NCBI RefSeq assembly: GCF_013116745.1
Contig: NZ_JABFOE010000003.1
Coordinates: 62,001 to 126,000 of the forward strand
Direction: 5' to 3'
DNA from: Arthrobacter sp. 260
GTDB lineage: Bacteria; Actinomycetota; Actinomycetes; Actinomycetales; Micrococcaceae
Length of the DNA stretch: 64,000 nt
A model generated the notes under the pieces. The model saw nothing but the letters and a program-made list of their open reading frames with translations. It did not search any database and was not told the DNA's origin. This document shows positions 41,929 through 50,657 of the stretch, one piece after another (the stretch's first letter is position 1; the number at the start of each line of letters is the position of its first letter). Position numbers and translations under genes: made by a program.

Positions 41929-42228
41929 ATGGCGACCCCGACCAGCGAGGTGACCGTCCTGATCCCCACCCTCCTGCGACCGCTGATTGGCGACCGGGCC
42001 ACGGTTCCGGTGCCCACCCCGTCGGCGGTCCCGCTGGCCCAACTCCTCGACGACCTGCACCAGGGGTATCCGGTGTTCGCCCGGCGGATCAGGGATGAGA
42101 CCGGGGCTCTGCGCCGGTACGTCAACGTGTATGTGGACGGGGAGGACGTGCGCCGGCTGGAGGGCCTGTCGACGCCGGTCCCACCCGGCGCCGAGGTGAT
42201 GATCGTGCAATCGGTCGCTGGCGGGTAG
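41929..42228 (+). CDS. MoaD/ThiS-like ubiquitin-fold protein
   Basis: A 99-residue small protein with the beta-grasp pattern of MoaD/ThiS sulfur carriers, ending in IVQSVAGG with the C-terminal Gly-Gly that is adenylated and thiocarboxylated in this family. A typical NVYVDGEDVRRLEG core and a terminal strand are visible. No MoeB-type activating enzyme or molybdopterin genes are in the window. Its ATG is 1 nt after the BNR propeller stop, so it likely works with that protein. Confidence 0.8.
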   Translation: MATPTSEVTVLIPTLLRPLIGDRATVPVPTPSAVPLAQLLDDLHQGYPVFARRIRDETGALRRYVNVYVDGEDVRRLEGLSTPVPPGAEVMIVQSVAGG

Positions 42229-42247
42229 CAGGACGGACGGCCGGGGA

Positions 42248-42598
42248 ATGGATTCAGTTGATGAGGCTCTCGCAGCGATCAAGAACCCTCAGCGCACCTG
42301 CCTGCAGCGGATCGTGGCCGTCGCCCGTGATGCGGCGCCCGAAGCGGTGGCCGGGACCAGTTACGGCATGCCGGTGCTGAAGGTTGACGGCAAACCACTC
42401 ATCGGCTTCACCGTGAGCGCCAGGCACCTGTCGGTCCATCCGTTCTCGCCAGCCGTCATTGACCGGCTGCGTGCCACACTGGACGGCTTTGCCCTCTCCA
42501 AGGGCACCGTCCGGTTCACCCCGGAACACACCCTTCCGGACGAGGCGGTCAGGGAACTGGTGCTGGCACGCCGGGCGGAGATCCGCGGCACCGCCTGA
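42248..42598 (+). CDS. DUF1801 (YdhG-like) protein
   Basis: A 116-residue protein of the DUF1801/YdhG group (MDSVDEALAAI..., AVAGTSYGMPVLKVDGKPLIGF, LHPFSP-like HLSVHPFSPAV, TLPDEAVRELVLARRAEI). Some members are described as frataxin-like iron-binding proteins, but the activity of most is unknown. It lies 19 nt after the MoaD-like gene and could belong to the same transcript. Confidence 0.78.
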   Translation: MDSVDEALAAIKNPQRTCLQRIVAVARDAAPEAVAGTSYGMPVLKVDGKPLIGFTVSARHLSVHPFSPAVIDRLRATLDGFALSKGTVRFTPEHTLPDEAVRELVLARRAEIRGTA

Positions 42599-42688
42599 TC
42601 CTCCTGGTGTGGCAGTTCGGGCTGAGGGAACCGCCTGGTTTACGCTGTGCAGGTATCCCGTCCACGCCAGCAAGGAGCCGTGCAGCCC

Positions 42689-44083
42689 ATGACCCGAACT
42701 TCAGGGCCGGTCGGCCAATTGCGGGGCAGATTTCGGACCGCGGGCGATGCGCTCCGCACGCAACTGTGGCCCCTGCCGGTTTTCGCCGTCCTGGTCGCCA
42801 TAGGGCTGGGGGTCTGGATTCCCACCGTCGACGCAGCGATCGGCTCCGAGATGCCGTCGACCATCTCCTACTTCCTCATCAACGGCGGACCCGACGCCGG
42901 ACGGGCCATCCTGGAGGCGACGGCCGGTTCGCTGATCACCGCAACCTCGTTGACCTTCTCCCTGACCGTTGTCACCCTCCAGCTGGCCAGCAGCCAGTTC
43001 TCCCCCCGTCTGCTGCGCACCTTTGCCGGCGACCGGGTGGTTCATGCAACCCTCGCCCTGTTCCTCGGCACGTTCGCGTACGCCCTCACGGTACTGCGGA
43101 CAGTACGGTCCGGCGACGACGGTGACGAACCCTTCGTGCCCCACCTCGCCGTGACACTGGCGTTCCTGCTCGCTATCGCCAGCATCATCGGCCTTGTGTT
43201 CTTCCTGGCGCATCTGGCACGCGAGATCAGGGCTGAAACGATCATGCGCAAGGTCCACCAGGAAACCAGCGGAACCATTCGGCGGGTGTACCCGGATGAG
43301 CGGGGCTCACAGGCCCCGGTGCTCCCGGTGGCCCCCGACGCTGCGGTATGGATTGGCGCGCCACGCTCGGGGTTCCTCACCGGGATTGACGAGGAAACCC
43401 TCCTCGCGGCGGCGGTCAAGCATCGGGCGATCATCAGGGTCGATACCCAGGTTGGCTCGTCACTGGTCCAGGGCATTCCCGCCGCGGCCGGGTGGGTGCG
43501 CAGCGGGGAGCCCAGTATGGAGCCGGAAGCGGTTCAGGAGTTCCGCGATGACGTCGCCAGCGCGTTCACCTGCGGGTTCGAGCGGACTGCCGTCCAGGAT
43601 GTCGCCTTCGGATTCCGGCAGCTCATCGATGTGGCGGCCAAGGCGTTGTCACCGGGTATCAATGACCCGACGACCGCAATCCACGTCCTCGGCCACACCT
43701 CAGCCCTGCTGTGTGACCTTACCCAGCGGGATCTCGGGCCGCGCGTGCTGCACGACGACGACGGCCTGGTCCGGGTGATTCTGCACCGGCCGGACTTCGC
43801 CGCGTTCCTGAATATCACCCTCGACCAGCCGGTGCTGTATGGGAGCGCCGACCCGGCGGTGCTGGACCGGGTGCTCAGCCTGCTGCAGGAGGTCGCCTGG
43901 CATGCCGCCGCGGAGCACCGGCCTGCCATCCGGGAACAGCTGGAACGGGTCGTGTCCGCCGTCCAGGAGGAAACCTATCCGGATGCGGTAGCGGCCCACC
44001 TCCAGCAGCGAGCGGACGAGGTGGAACGGGCGCTGGGCGGGGAGTGGACCCCCCGCGGCCCGGTGACGGGCGGCCGGGTCTAG
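42689..44083 (+). CDS. DUF2254 membrane protein
   Basis: A 464-residue protein with four N-terminal membrane segments (PLPVFAVLVAIGLGVWIP, ISYFLINGGPDAGRAILEATAGSLITATSLTFSLTVVTLQLAS in pieces) and a large cytoplasmic C-terminal domain including ALSPGINDPTTAIHVLGH, the DUF2254 signature. Function unknown. The ATG at 42689 lies 11 nt after AAGGAG; the GTG at 42680 is too close to it. Confidence 0.85.
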   Translation: MTRTSGPVGQLRGRFRTAGDALRTQLWPLPVFAVLVAIGLGVWIPTVDAAIGSEMPSTISYFLINGGPDAGRAILEATAGSLITATSLTFSLTVVTLQLASSQFSPRLLRTFAGDRVVHATLALFLGTFAYALTVLRTVRSGDDGDEPFVPHLAVTLAFLLAIASIIGLVFFLAHLAREIRAETIMRKVHQETSGTIRRVYPDERGSQAPVLPVAPDAAVWIGAPRSGFLTGIDEETLLAAAVKHRAIIRVDTQVGSSLVQGIPAAAGWVRSGEPSMEPEAVQEFRDDVASAFTCGFERTAVQDVAFGFRQLIDVAAKALSPGINDPTTAIHVLGHTSALLCDLTQRDLGPRVLHDDDGLVRVILHRPDFAAFLNITLDQPVLYGSADPAVLDRVLSLLQEVAWHAAAEHRPAIREQLERVVSAVQEETYPDAVAAHLQQRADEVERALGGEWTPRGPVTGGRV

Positions 44084-44104
44084 CGGGCCATCGTCACGGC
44101 GCCG

Positions 44105-45484
44105 CTAGAAACCACCACCACCATCCACTGCCATGTTATTGAACCGCGAGTAGTGGCCCTGGAACCCGACAACGATGGTCTTCGTGGGCCCGTTACGGTG
44201 CTTGGCGACGATCACGTCCGCTTCACCGGCGCGCGGTGACTCCTTGTCGTACACGTCGTCGCGGTGCAGCAGGATCACCATGTCCGCGTCCTGCTCGATC
44301 GACCCGCTCTCTCGGAGGTCAGAGACCATTGGCCGCTTGTCGGTGCGCTGCTCGGAACCACGGTTCAGCTGCGACAGTGCCACCACGGGCACGTTCAGTT
44401 CCTTCGCGAGGAGCTTCAGGGCACGGGAGAACTCGGAGACCTCCTGCTGGCGGGACTCCACACGCTTACCCGAAGACATCAGCTGCAGATAGTCCAGGAC
44501 GACCAGCTTCAGGTCATGGCGCTGCTTCAGCCGCCGACATTTCGCGCGGATTTCCATCAGCGACATGTTGGGGCTGTCGTCGATGAACAGCGGCGCATCA
44601 TTCATCCGCCCCATCGTGGTGGCAATCTTCCCCCACTGCTCATCCTTGATGGTGCCCTTGCGGAGATCCTGCAGCCCAATCGTCGCCTCGGCGGAAAGGA
44701 GGCGCATTGCGATCTCGTTGCGACCCATTTCGAGGGAGAAAAAGACGGTGGTCATGTTGTGCTTGATCGCCGCGGAGCGTGCCCAGTCCAGGGCGAAGGT
44801 CGACTTACCCATGGCGGGACGTGCCGCGACGACGATCATCTGCCCGCCGTGAAGCCCCTGCGTGAGCTCGTCCAGTTCAAAGAAGCCCGTCGGGACCCCT
44901 GTCATGCCTTCACCGCGGTGCCCGGCTGACTCAATCTCATCGACGGTGCTCTCGATGATGTCTTTCAGCGCGACGTAGTCTTCAGCACTGCGACGCTCGG
45001 CCACGGCGTAGACCTCGGCCTGCGCGGCGTTGACTATGTCATCGACCTCGCCGTCGTTGGAATAGCCGAGCTGGACGATCTTGGTGCCTGCGTTGACCAG
45101 GCGTCGCAGTACTGCCCGTTCACGGACAATCTCTGCGTAGAATCCGGCGTTGGCCGCTGTGGGCACCGACTGGATCAGCGTGTGGAGGTAGGCTGGCCCT
45201 CCGATACGCGAGATCTCGCCGCGTTTGGTGAGTTCGTCGGACACGGTGACGGCGTCAGCTGGCTCGCCCCGACCATAGAGGTCGATCACGGCTTCGTAAA
45301 TGCTCTCGTGGGCGGGGCGGTAGAAGTCCACACCCCGCAACACCTCGACGCAGTCGGCGATCGCATCCTTGGACAGCATCATGCCGCCCAGGACTGATTG
45401 TTCGGCAACCAGGTCCTGCGGCGGGGTTCGTGTGAACTCCGGGGACCGGGTGTCCTCCTTGGAATCAATCTGCGTGAGGGACAC
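44105..45484 (-). CDS. dnaB: Replicative DNA helicase DnaB
   Basis: A 459-residue hexameric helicase that unwinds DNA ahead of the replication fork. The N-terminal primase-interacting domain (PPQDLVAEQSVLGGMMLS) and RecA-like motor with Walker A ARPAMGKST, Walker B VLDYLQLM and SREQQ-like ESRQQEVSEFSRALK are present. No intein interrupts it. The GTG at 45484 has AGAGAG 7 nt upstream and gives the family length; the frame is open to 45733 but that part runs through DnaA-box sequence. Not in one operon with rplI because an opposite-strand gene lies between. Confidence 0.95.
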   Translation of the reverse strand: MSLTQIDSKEDTRSPEFTRTPPQDLVAEQSVLGGMMLSKDAIADCVEVLRGVDFYRPAHESIYEAVIDLYGRGEPADAVTVSDELTKRGEISRIGGPAYLHTLIQSVPTAANAGFYAEIVRERAVLRRLVNAGTKIVQLGYSNDGEVDDIVNAAQAEVYAVAERRSAEDYVALKDIIESTVDEIESAGHRGEGMTGVPTGFFELDELTQGLHGGQMIVVAARPAMGKSTFALDWARSAAIKHNMTTVFFSLEMGRNEIAMRLLSAEATIGLQDLRKGTIKDEQWGKIATTMGRMNDAPLFIDDSPNMSLMEIRAKCRRLKQRHDLKLVVLDYLQLMSSGKRVESRQQEVSEFSRALKLLAKELNVPVVALSQLNRGSEQRTDKRPMVSDLRESGSIEQDADMVILLHRDDVYDKESPRAGEADVIVAKHRNGPTKTIVVGFQGHYSRFNNMAVDGGGGF

Positions 45485-45666
45485 CGCTGCACTCTCTTTT
45501 CTAGGTAACCTACCCCGGGAACCAGCTGCAGACAGATTGTCCGTCAGTGGTCGTATCCGGCCTGATGACTGATTTTTATCACCTAGTGCGGACAGTTTGG
45601 CCTCTGGGATACTCCGCAACGGTAGTGCCGAAGCACCATCCTGCCAAGCGAGCAATCCACAGGTCC

Positions 45667-45887
45667 TGTGGATTGACTGTGGATAACGCGGCGTGTCTTG
45701 TGCACAGGATGGGGACAAGGGTGTGGATAACAAAATAGTTATTCACCGAATAGGGCTCTGACCTGCGCAAACATTCGTTATGGGCTGTGGAGTAAATGTT
45801 CCTGGATACAACATTCATGCTCTACTTGCGTGTTGACAGATGCTCTCAAAGGCCGTACAGGACCGGGTTATTCACCAGCTATCCACA
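45667..45887. promoter_or_regulatory. Cluster of DnaA-box-like sites upstream of dnaB
   Basis: Perfect inverted copies of TTATCCACA (as TGTGGATAA) occur at 45678-45686 and 45722-45730; CTATCCACA (one mismatch) lies at 45879-45887; TGTGGATTG (two mismatches) at 45667-45675; and TTATTCACC occurs at about 45739 and 45868. The rest of the 45485-46155 gap is comparatively AT-rich, contains a TTGACA at 45833-45838, and shows no credible gene. Replication-linked control of dnaB, or DnaA titration, is an inference; dnaA and dnaN are not here. Confidence 0.55.
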
Positions 45888-46155
45888 GCTTTCGGCCCTC
45901 TCTATGTGTGCCAGGACACATGTGTTTTCCCGCTGGGACCGGCCTATATAGCCCGCAGCGCACCCTGAACAGGCTCCCGTCGGCGGTTCCCTTACTTCAT
46001 ATTCCAGCAACGGAATACCTTTCGTGGGTAGGTCGTCGGCGGTTGAACGCGTCCGGACCAGGGGCAGACACCATCGGACGGGTGCACAGGCGGGCGCCTC
46101 GACGACGTGGTGGGATACTGGCTCAACAGACCCGACCGGTGCGGAGGACAGGAAC

Positions 46156-46653
46156 GTGGAACTGCTGGTGATCACTGTGGTCGTCCTGGCCACCACCCTT
46201 GCGGCAGGCGGAGCGATCAGCTACATCACCCGCCGGGACCGGCGGACCCAGCCATCCACTCTCGATACTCCACCGCTTCCACCGCGTCCTCTCCGTCCGG
46301 CCCGAGACCTCCGTCCGGCCCCTGACTTTTCACCCCCCGGGCCGCTACCGGTCAACGAGACCAGCCAGGTCAGCGGTCCGGCGCCCGTTCCGGATCCACC
46401 CCCGCCCGCCGTGGGCGCACAGGAAACGACGCAACGCCCTGTCGGGGCGCCGGGCGTCCAGGAGGGCACTTACGCCGCACGGGAGGCGCTGCGGGCCAAC
46501 CAGAGGGCCATGAGCGATCCCAGGCTCAGCACCCTTGACCGGGTGCAGGCGTTGATGGCAAGTCAGGCGTTCGCGTTGCATCTCACCGATCAGCCCGCGC
46601 TACCGCCCGATAACGACAAAAAGGGCCCCCGCGATCAGCGGGAGCCCCTCTAG
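46156..46653 (+). CDS. Single-TM protein with proline-rich tail
   Basis: A 165-residue protein with one N-terminal membrane segment (VELLVITVVVLATTLAAGGAISYI), a long Pro-rich low-complexity region, and a charged C-terminal helix (TYAAREALRANQRAMSDPRL). GTG start at 46156 with AGGACAGGA upstream. The last codons (DKKGPRDQREPL) are encoded by the terminator of the opposing ribosomal operon, so the 3' end is constrained by that hairpin. No family recognised. Confidence 0.6.
   Translation: MELLVITVVVLATTLAAGGAISYITRRDRRTQPSTLDTPPLPPRPLRPARDLRPAPDFSPPGPLPVNETSQVSGPAPVPDPPPPAVGAQETTQRPVGAPGVQEGTYAAREALRANQRAMSDPRLSTLDRVQALMASQAFALHLTDQPALPPDNDKKGPRDQREPL
46618..46647 (-). terminator. Intrinsic terminator of the rpsF-ssb-rpsR-rplI operon, inside an opposing gene
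   Basis: On the minus strand: GGGCTCCCGC, loop TGATC, GCGGGGGCCC, then TTTTT. The stem is 10 bp with one mismatch (plus-strand arms 46623-46632 and 46638-46647; T-run at 46618-46622). It sits 52 nt after the rplI stop. It overlaps the last coding codons of the plus-strand gene ending at 46653. Confidence 0.75.
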
Positions 46654-46698
46654 TCGTTCTGTGCTACCAGCTAGTGGTGCTGAGTGAACAGCAGTGAA

Positions 46699-47148
46699 TT
46701 AGTTGGCGACAACGTTCAGATCAATTACTGCTGCAACGTCATCGTGCAGGCGGACGTTCGCCTGGTAGGCGCCGACCGACTTGATGTGGGCGGGCAGTTC
46801 GACCTTGCGCTTGTCGATGGTGCCGAGACCTGCGGCCTCGACAGCCTTTGCGACATCCTCGGCCTTGACAGTGCCGAACAGACGCCCGGACTCTCCAGCC
46901 TTGACGGTCAGCGTGACCGGCTTGGCGGAGAGAGCAGCTGCCTGCTTCTGCGCGTCTTCGAGCGTTGAGTGCTCGCGGGCAACGCGGGCAGCCTTGATCG
47001 ACTCGACCTGCTTTTCGCCGCCCTTGGTCCAGGTGAGAGCGAAACCGCGGGGCAGAAGAAAGTTACGTGCGTAACCGTTCTTTACCTCGACAATGTCGCC
47101 TGCAGCACCAAGACCGGTTACTTCATGGGTCAGAATGAGCTTTGCCAT
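46699..47148 (-). CDS. rplI: 50S ribosomal protein L9
   Basis: A 149-residue L9, which binds 23S rRNA near the L1 stalk. The N-terminal [28 protein letters not shown], long central helix and C-terminal [20 protein letters not shown] are standard. Last gene of the rpsF-ssb-rpsR-rplI operon, 18 nt after rpsR. Confidence 0.97.
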   Translation of the reverse strand: MAKLILTHEVTGLGAAGDIVEVKNGYARNFLLPRGFALTWTKGGEKQVESIKAARVAREHSTLEDAQKQAAALSAKPVTLTVKAGESGRLFGTVKAEDVAKAVEAAGLGTIDKRKVELPAHIKSVGAYQANVRLHDDVAAVIDLNVVAN

Positions 47149-47166
47149 TGGGTTGGGTTCCTTTCC

Positions 47167-47406
47167 TTAACCGCGGCCTGCGCCGGAGTACGGCAGGAGG
47201 GCAACTTCACGGGCATTCTTGATTGCCTGCGCAATTTTGCGCTGCTCCTGCACGGTGACACCGGTGACGCGGCGGGCACGGATCTTTCCGCGGTCGGAAA
47301 TGAACTTACGCAGCAACGCTACGTCCTTGTAGTCGATGACGGTAACGTCAGCGGCCTTCAGGGGATTGGACTTTGGTTTGGGCTTACGAAGTTCAGCCTT
47401 AGCCAT
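47167..47406 (-). CDS. rpsR: 30S ribosomal protein S18
   Basis: A 79-residue S18 with [49 protein letters not shown] in the usual form (given by its landmarks). There are no CxxC zinc-type cysteines, so it is the C-minus version, if this is the only copy. GGAG lies 8 nt before the ATG. A perfect hairpin lies between ssb and this gene. Confidence 0.95.
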   Translation of the reverse strand: MAKAELRKPKPKSNPLKAADVTVIDYKDVALLRKFISDRGKIRARRVTGVTVQEQRKIAQAIKNAREVALLPYSGAGRG

Positions 47407-47432
47407 CGTGGTGCTCCTTATGTCTGGTGGAG

Positions 47433-47453
47433 CCCGCAGAACGATTCTGCGGG
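47433..47453 (-). promoter_or_regulatory. Perfect hairpin between ssb and rpsR
   Basis: CCCGCAGAA and TTCTGCGGG pair perfectly (9 bp) around a 3-nt loop. It sits in the 108-nt ssb-rpsR gap without a following T-run, 27 nt before the rpsR start. It may be an RNA processing or differential-expression element inside the operon rather than a terminator. Confidence 0.55.
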
Positions 47454-47514
47454 ATGGGAACTACTTGGCGGGTGGCCGCTACCGAAACGGGCGGGCCTGC
47501 CGGGTAAAGAAGGG

Positions 47515-48087
47515 TTAGAAGGGAGGTTCGGACGAGTCCGGACCGTTGCCCCACCCGGAAGAGTTACCTCCGGAAGAGTTGCCCCCTGCGGGTGCGCCCC
47601 ACGGGTCATCAGCTGGCTGCTGAGCCTGCTGACCGCCCTGCTGGCCGCCGCCCCAACCTGAGTTGGAGTTGTTGCCGCCGCCGCTGTTGCCGCCGAAGTT
47701 GCCTCCGCCGCCACCGCCGGAGCGCTGGGTGCGGGTGACCTTCGCTGATGCATAGCGCAGGGATGGACCGACCTCGTCCACCTCAAGTTCCATGACAGTG
47801 CGCTTTTCGCCTTCTTTGGTGTCGTACGAACGTGACTTGAGCCGGCCCTGAGCTACGACGCGGGTACCCTTCGTCAGGGTCTCCGCAACGTTCTCGGCCG
47901 CTTCACGCCACACCGACGCGCGAAGGAACAGCGTTTCGCCGTCCTTCCACTCGTTGGTCTGACGGTCGAAGGTCCGCGGCGTCGACGCGATGGTGAAATT
48001 AGCCACCGCCGAGCCGGACGGGGTGAAACGAAGTTCGGGATCGCTGGTGAGATTACCGACGACCGTAATTATGGTCTCGCCTGCCAT
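47515..48087 (-). CDS. ssb: Single-stranded DNA-binding protein
   Basis: A 190-residue SSB with the OB-fold ([20 protein letters not shown] to [13 protein letters not shown]), a Gly/Asn/Gln-rich linker and the acidic tip DSSEPPF used to recruit repair and replication proteins. The ATG at 48087 has AGGAGG; six extra codons upstream are excluded. Second gene of the operon. Confidence 0.96.
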   Translation of the reverse strand: MAGETIITVVGNLTSDPELRFTPSGSAVANFTIASTPRTFDRQTNEWKDGETLFLRASVWREAAENVAETLTKGTRVVAQGRLKSRSYDTKEGEKRTVMELEVDEVGPSLRYASAKVTRTQRSGGGGGGNFGGNSGGGNNSNSGWGGGQQGGQQAQQPADDPWGAPAGGNSSGGNSSGWGNGPDSSEPPF

Positions 48088-48151
48088 GGTGCCTCCTACT
48101 GTCACAGCCCACTACGGTGGGCCTGTCCTAATCTGTGAAGCTGAGCCGAAA

Positions 48152-48457
48152 CTACTCGGCTGAGACCTTCTGCTCCTCGGGACGGATGATCTTGGTACGC
48201 ATGATCGTCTCGTTGAGGCTCAGCTGGCGGTCAAGTTCGGCAGCGATCGCCGGGGTGGCGGTGAAGTTGACTACAGCGTAGAAACCTTCAGCCTTCTTCT
48301 TGATTTCGTAGGCCAGGCGACGACGTCCCCACAGGTCTACCTTGTCTACGGTGCCGCCGCCGTTGCGGACGACATTCAGGAACTTCTCGAGCGAAGGCTC
48401 GACGGTACGTTCCTCGACATCGGGGTCGATGATTACCATCAATTCATATGCACGCAT
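48152..48457 (-). CDS. rpsF: 30S ribosomal protein S6
   Basis: A 101-residue S6 ([44 protein letters not shown]) that pairs with S18 in the 30S platform. The ATG at 48457 follows AGGAGGT by 11 nt. Its ribosome site can be paired by an upstream complementary segment, which fits autoregulation by the S6-S18 complex. Confidence 0.96.
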   Translation of the reverse strand: MRAYELMVIIDPDVEERTVEPSLEKFLNVVRNGGGTVDKVDLWGRRRLAYEIKKKAEGFYAVVNFTATPAIAAELDRQLSLNETIMRTKIIRPEEQKVSAE

Positions 48458-48467
48458 TTGTGAACCC

Positions 48468-48512
48468 ACCTCCTCTGGGCTAAACGGTCACGGTCTTTCC
48501 GTAACAGGAGGT
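48468..48512 (-). promoter_or_regulatory. rpsF leader with SD-sequestering helix
   Basis: On the minus strand ACCTCCT (48506-48512) is fully complementary to the rpsF ribosome site AGGAGGT (48468-48474). Between them TTACGG-AAAGA-CCGTGA forms a 6-bp stem (48488-48504) that presents a CCG. This matches the idea of the S6-S18 autoregulatory mRNA motif known from other bacteria, although the match to that motif's full consensus was not checked. Confidence 0.6.
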
Positions 48513-48624
48513 TCTATTTGCGTTGGACTGCCTGACGCGTCGTCCCAAAACGGGCACCGGCATCAGCACAGACTTACCAATGTTACCGGAGAATCGCCGG
48601 TGGGCCGAACCGTGTGGATAACTG

Positions 48625-49905
48625 CTAGGCGGTGGAACTGAAGAACAGTTCGGCTGCGGTGGCCAGGCGGTGGGGGTCCAGCGGTGAGCACAGTTCCCGG
48701 GCGGAATGCATCGAGAGCAGGGGCGTGCCGACGTCGATGGTCCGGATCCCCAACCGGGTGGCGGTCAGCGGGCCAATGGTGGACCCGCATGGCATCACGT
48801 TGTTCGAGACGAACTCCTGGTAAGGCACGTCGGCGTCCCGGCACAGCCGCGCCCAGTAGGCGGCGCCCGGAGCGTCGGTGGTGTACCGCTGGTTGGCGTT
48901 GATCTTCAGCAGCGGCCCGCCACCGAGGATGGGACGATTGGCCGGGTCGTGGCGTTCGGCGTAGTTCGGGTGCACCGCATGGCCGGCGTCGGCCGACACG
49001 CAGAACGAGGCGGCCAGCGCCCTCCGCCGCTCCTCGGCGTCTGCCCCCAGCCCGCCGGAAATCCGGTGCAGCACGTCCTCGAGGAACGGGCCGCTGGCGC
49101 CGGATCGCGATGCACTGCCCACTTCCTCGTGGTCGAAGGCAGCCAGCACGGCGATTGGCCCGCCGGTGGTCGCCGTAGCACCGGCAGCGATCAGCGCCAC
49201 CAGGCCGGCGTGCACAGAGGACAGGTTGTCCAACCGGCCGGCCGCGAAGAACGCATCGTCCGCACCAAAGATACTGCCGGGCTGGGTGTCGGCGACGACG
49301 ACGTCGTATCCGCCCACGTCCTCGGCGGCGATGCCAGCGGTGTCTGCCAGGAGTTCCAGAAGGTCAGCGTCGCGCGGGTCCCCCACCCCCCAGACGGGGT
49401 TCATGTGCTGCTGCTTGTCCAGGGTGAGCCCGTCATTGACCGCGCGGTCCAGGTGGATCGCGAGCTGAGGGAAGCGCAGCAGGGGCGGGGTGGAGACGAG
49501 GTGCTCGGCGCCGTCGTGGGTGACCAGCCGGCCTGCGAGCGCCAACTCCCGGTCCAGCCAGGAATTGAGCAGGGGGCCGCCGTAGACTTCGACGCCTGCC
49601 TGCAGCCAGCCATGCCGGCCCGTGGTGGGCTTGGGCTTGAGCTTGAATCCCGGCGAGTCGGTGTGCGCGCCGAGAATGTGGAACCCCGTGACCGCGGTGG
49701 CGTCCGCCGGGGTGATCCAGGCGATCAGTGCGCCGTCGCGCACAACCAGGAATTTACCGGCCTGCGCGGTCCACGCCGCGGCTTCGTCCAGCCTCACGAA
49801 GCCTGCGGCCTCCAGCCGTGCGGCGCCCTCGGTCGCGGCGTGAAAACTCGACGGGGAGGCACCGATGTAGGCGCCGAGATCAGTAATGTGCTGGAGGGCA
49901 GTCAT
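48625..49905 (-). CDS. M18-family aminopeptidase
   Basis: A 426-residue dinuclear-zinc aminopeptidase (aspartyl aminopeptidase family). Metal-binding segments: GAHTDSPGFKLKP (His, Asp), AAFDHEEVGSASRSGASG (Asp/Glu) and C-terminal MHSARELCS. It releases N-terminal amino acids in the cytoplasm. An isolated TTATCCACA box lies just beyond its stop (48613-48621). Confidence 0.92.
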   Translation of the reverse strand: MTALQHITDLGAYIGASPSSFHAATEGAARLEAAGFVRLDEAAAWTAQAGKFLVVRDGALIAWITPADATAVTGFHILGAHTDSPGFKLKPKPTTGRHGWLQAGVEVYGGPLLNSWLDRELALAGRLVTHDGAEHLVSTPPLLRFPQLAIHLDRAVNDGLTLDKQQHMNPVWGVGDPRDADLLELLADTAGIAAEDVGGYDVVVADTQPGSIFGADDAFFAAGRLDNLSSVHAGLVALIAAGATATTGGPIAVLAAFDHEEVGSASRSGASGPFLEDVLHRISGGLGADAEERRRALAASFCVSADAGHAVHPNYAERHDPANRPILGGGPLLKINANQRYTTDAPGAAYWARLCRDADVPYQEFVSNNVMPCGSTIGPLTATRLGIRTIDVGTPLLSMHSARELCSPLDPHRLATAAELFFSSTA

Positions 49906-49925
49906 GGACTTGAGCCTACCAAGGC

Positions 49926-50657
49926 CTAGTAGTCCAGCCCCTGGCTCGGAACCACCAGGCCCGACTCGTAGGCGTACACGACCGCCTGCACCCGGTCCCG
50001 GAGGTGCAGCTTGGTGAAGATCCGCCGGACATGGGTCTTCACGGTGGCCTCCGACAGGAAAAACTTCTGGGCGAGCTCCGCATTGGAGAGCCCCTCGGCG
50101 ATCGCGCCGAGCACTTCCCGCTCCCGCGGGGTCAGGTCGTCGAGCAGCGGGTCGGCTGGCGGGCGCGCCGCGTGCGGAGGCAGGGACCGGACATAGGTCT
50201 CCAGGAGGCGGCGCGTCACCCGCGGCGCCACCACGGCGTCCCCACTGGCAACTACCCGCACGGCATGCACCAGCTCATCGGGGCCCACATCCTTGAGCAG
50301 GAACGCTGAAGCGCCTGCCTGCAGGCCGGCGAAGGCGTACTCATCGAGGTCGAAGGTGGTCAGGATGATGATCCGGGAACAGGATCCCGATCCCGTGATC
50401 AGGCGGGTCGCTTCGATTCCGTCCATCACCGGCATCCTGACATCCATCAGCACGACGTCGGGCTTCAGGGCTGCGGCCATCCGCACCCCCTCCGACCCGT
50501 TGGAGGCTTCTCCGACTATGACGACGCCGTCCTCCCCTTCCAGGATGAGGCGGAATCCCATCCGCAGCAGCGGCTGGTCATCGACCAGCAGCACCCGAAT
50601 GGGTTCGGCGGTCTCGGGCTGGTCGTCCGTGCTGGTGTGATCAGGTGCTTCGGACAC
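49926..50657 (-). CDS. NarL/LuxR-type response regulator
   Basis: A 243-residue regulator: receiver domain with acidic pair DD at the start, phospho-acceptor D72 in LMDVRMP and lysine in FLLKDVG, then a LuxR helix-turn-helix (LTPREREVLGAIAEGLSNAELAQKFFLSEATVKTHVRRIFTKL, by its landmarks). The GTG at 50657 has GGGGAG 6 nt upstream and overlaps the kinase stop. Partner of the kinase upstream, with an ABC exporter at the head of the operon that it probably controls. Confidence 0.92.
   Translation of the reverse strand: MSEAPDHTSTDDQPETAEPIRVLLVDDQPLLRMGFRLILEGEDGVVIVGEASNGSEGVRMAAALKPDVVLMDVRMPVMDGIEATRLITGSGSCSRIIILTTFDLDEYAFAGLQAGASAFLLKDVGPDELVHAVRVVASGDAVVAPRVTRRLLETYVRSLPPHAARPPADPLLDDLTPREREVLGAIAEGLSNAELAQKFFLSEATVKTHVRRIFTKLHLRDRVQAVVYAYESGLVVPSQGLDY

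Noticed and set aside
45485-45733. N-terminal extension of DnaB
   Set aside because: It runs through DnaA-box sequence and gives residues unlike any DnaB N-terminus; the GTG at 45484 fits the family length.
45579-45818. Short open frames on both strands in the dnaB upstream gap
   Set aside because: They overlap each other and the DnaA-like boxes, have no ribosome sites, and look random in composition.
45485-46155. Chromosomal replication origin
   Set aside because: There are only a few DnaA-like boxes, no dnaA, dnaN or gidB/parAB genes, and no clear AT-rich unwinding element.
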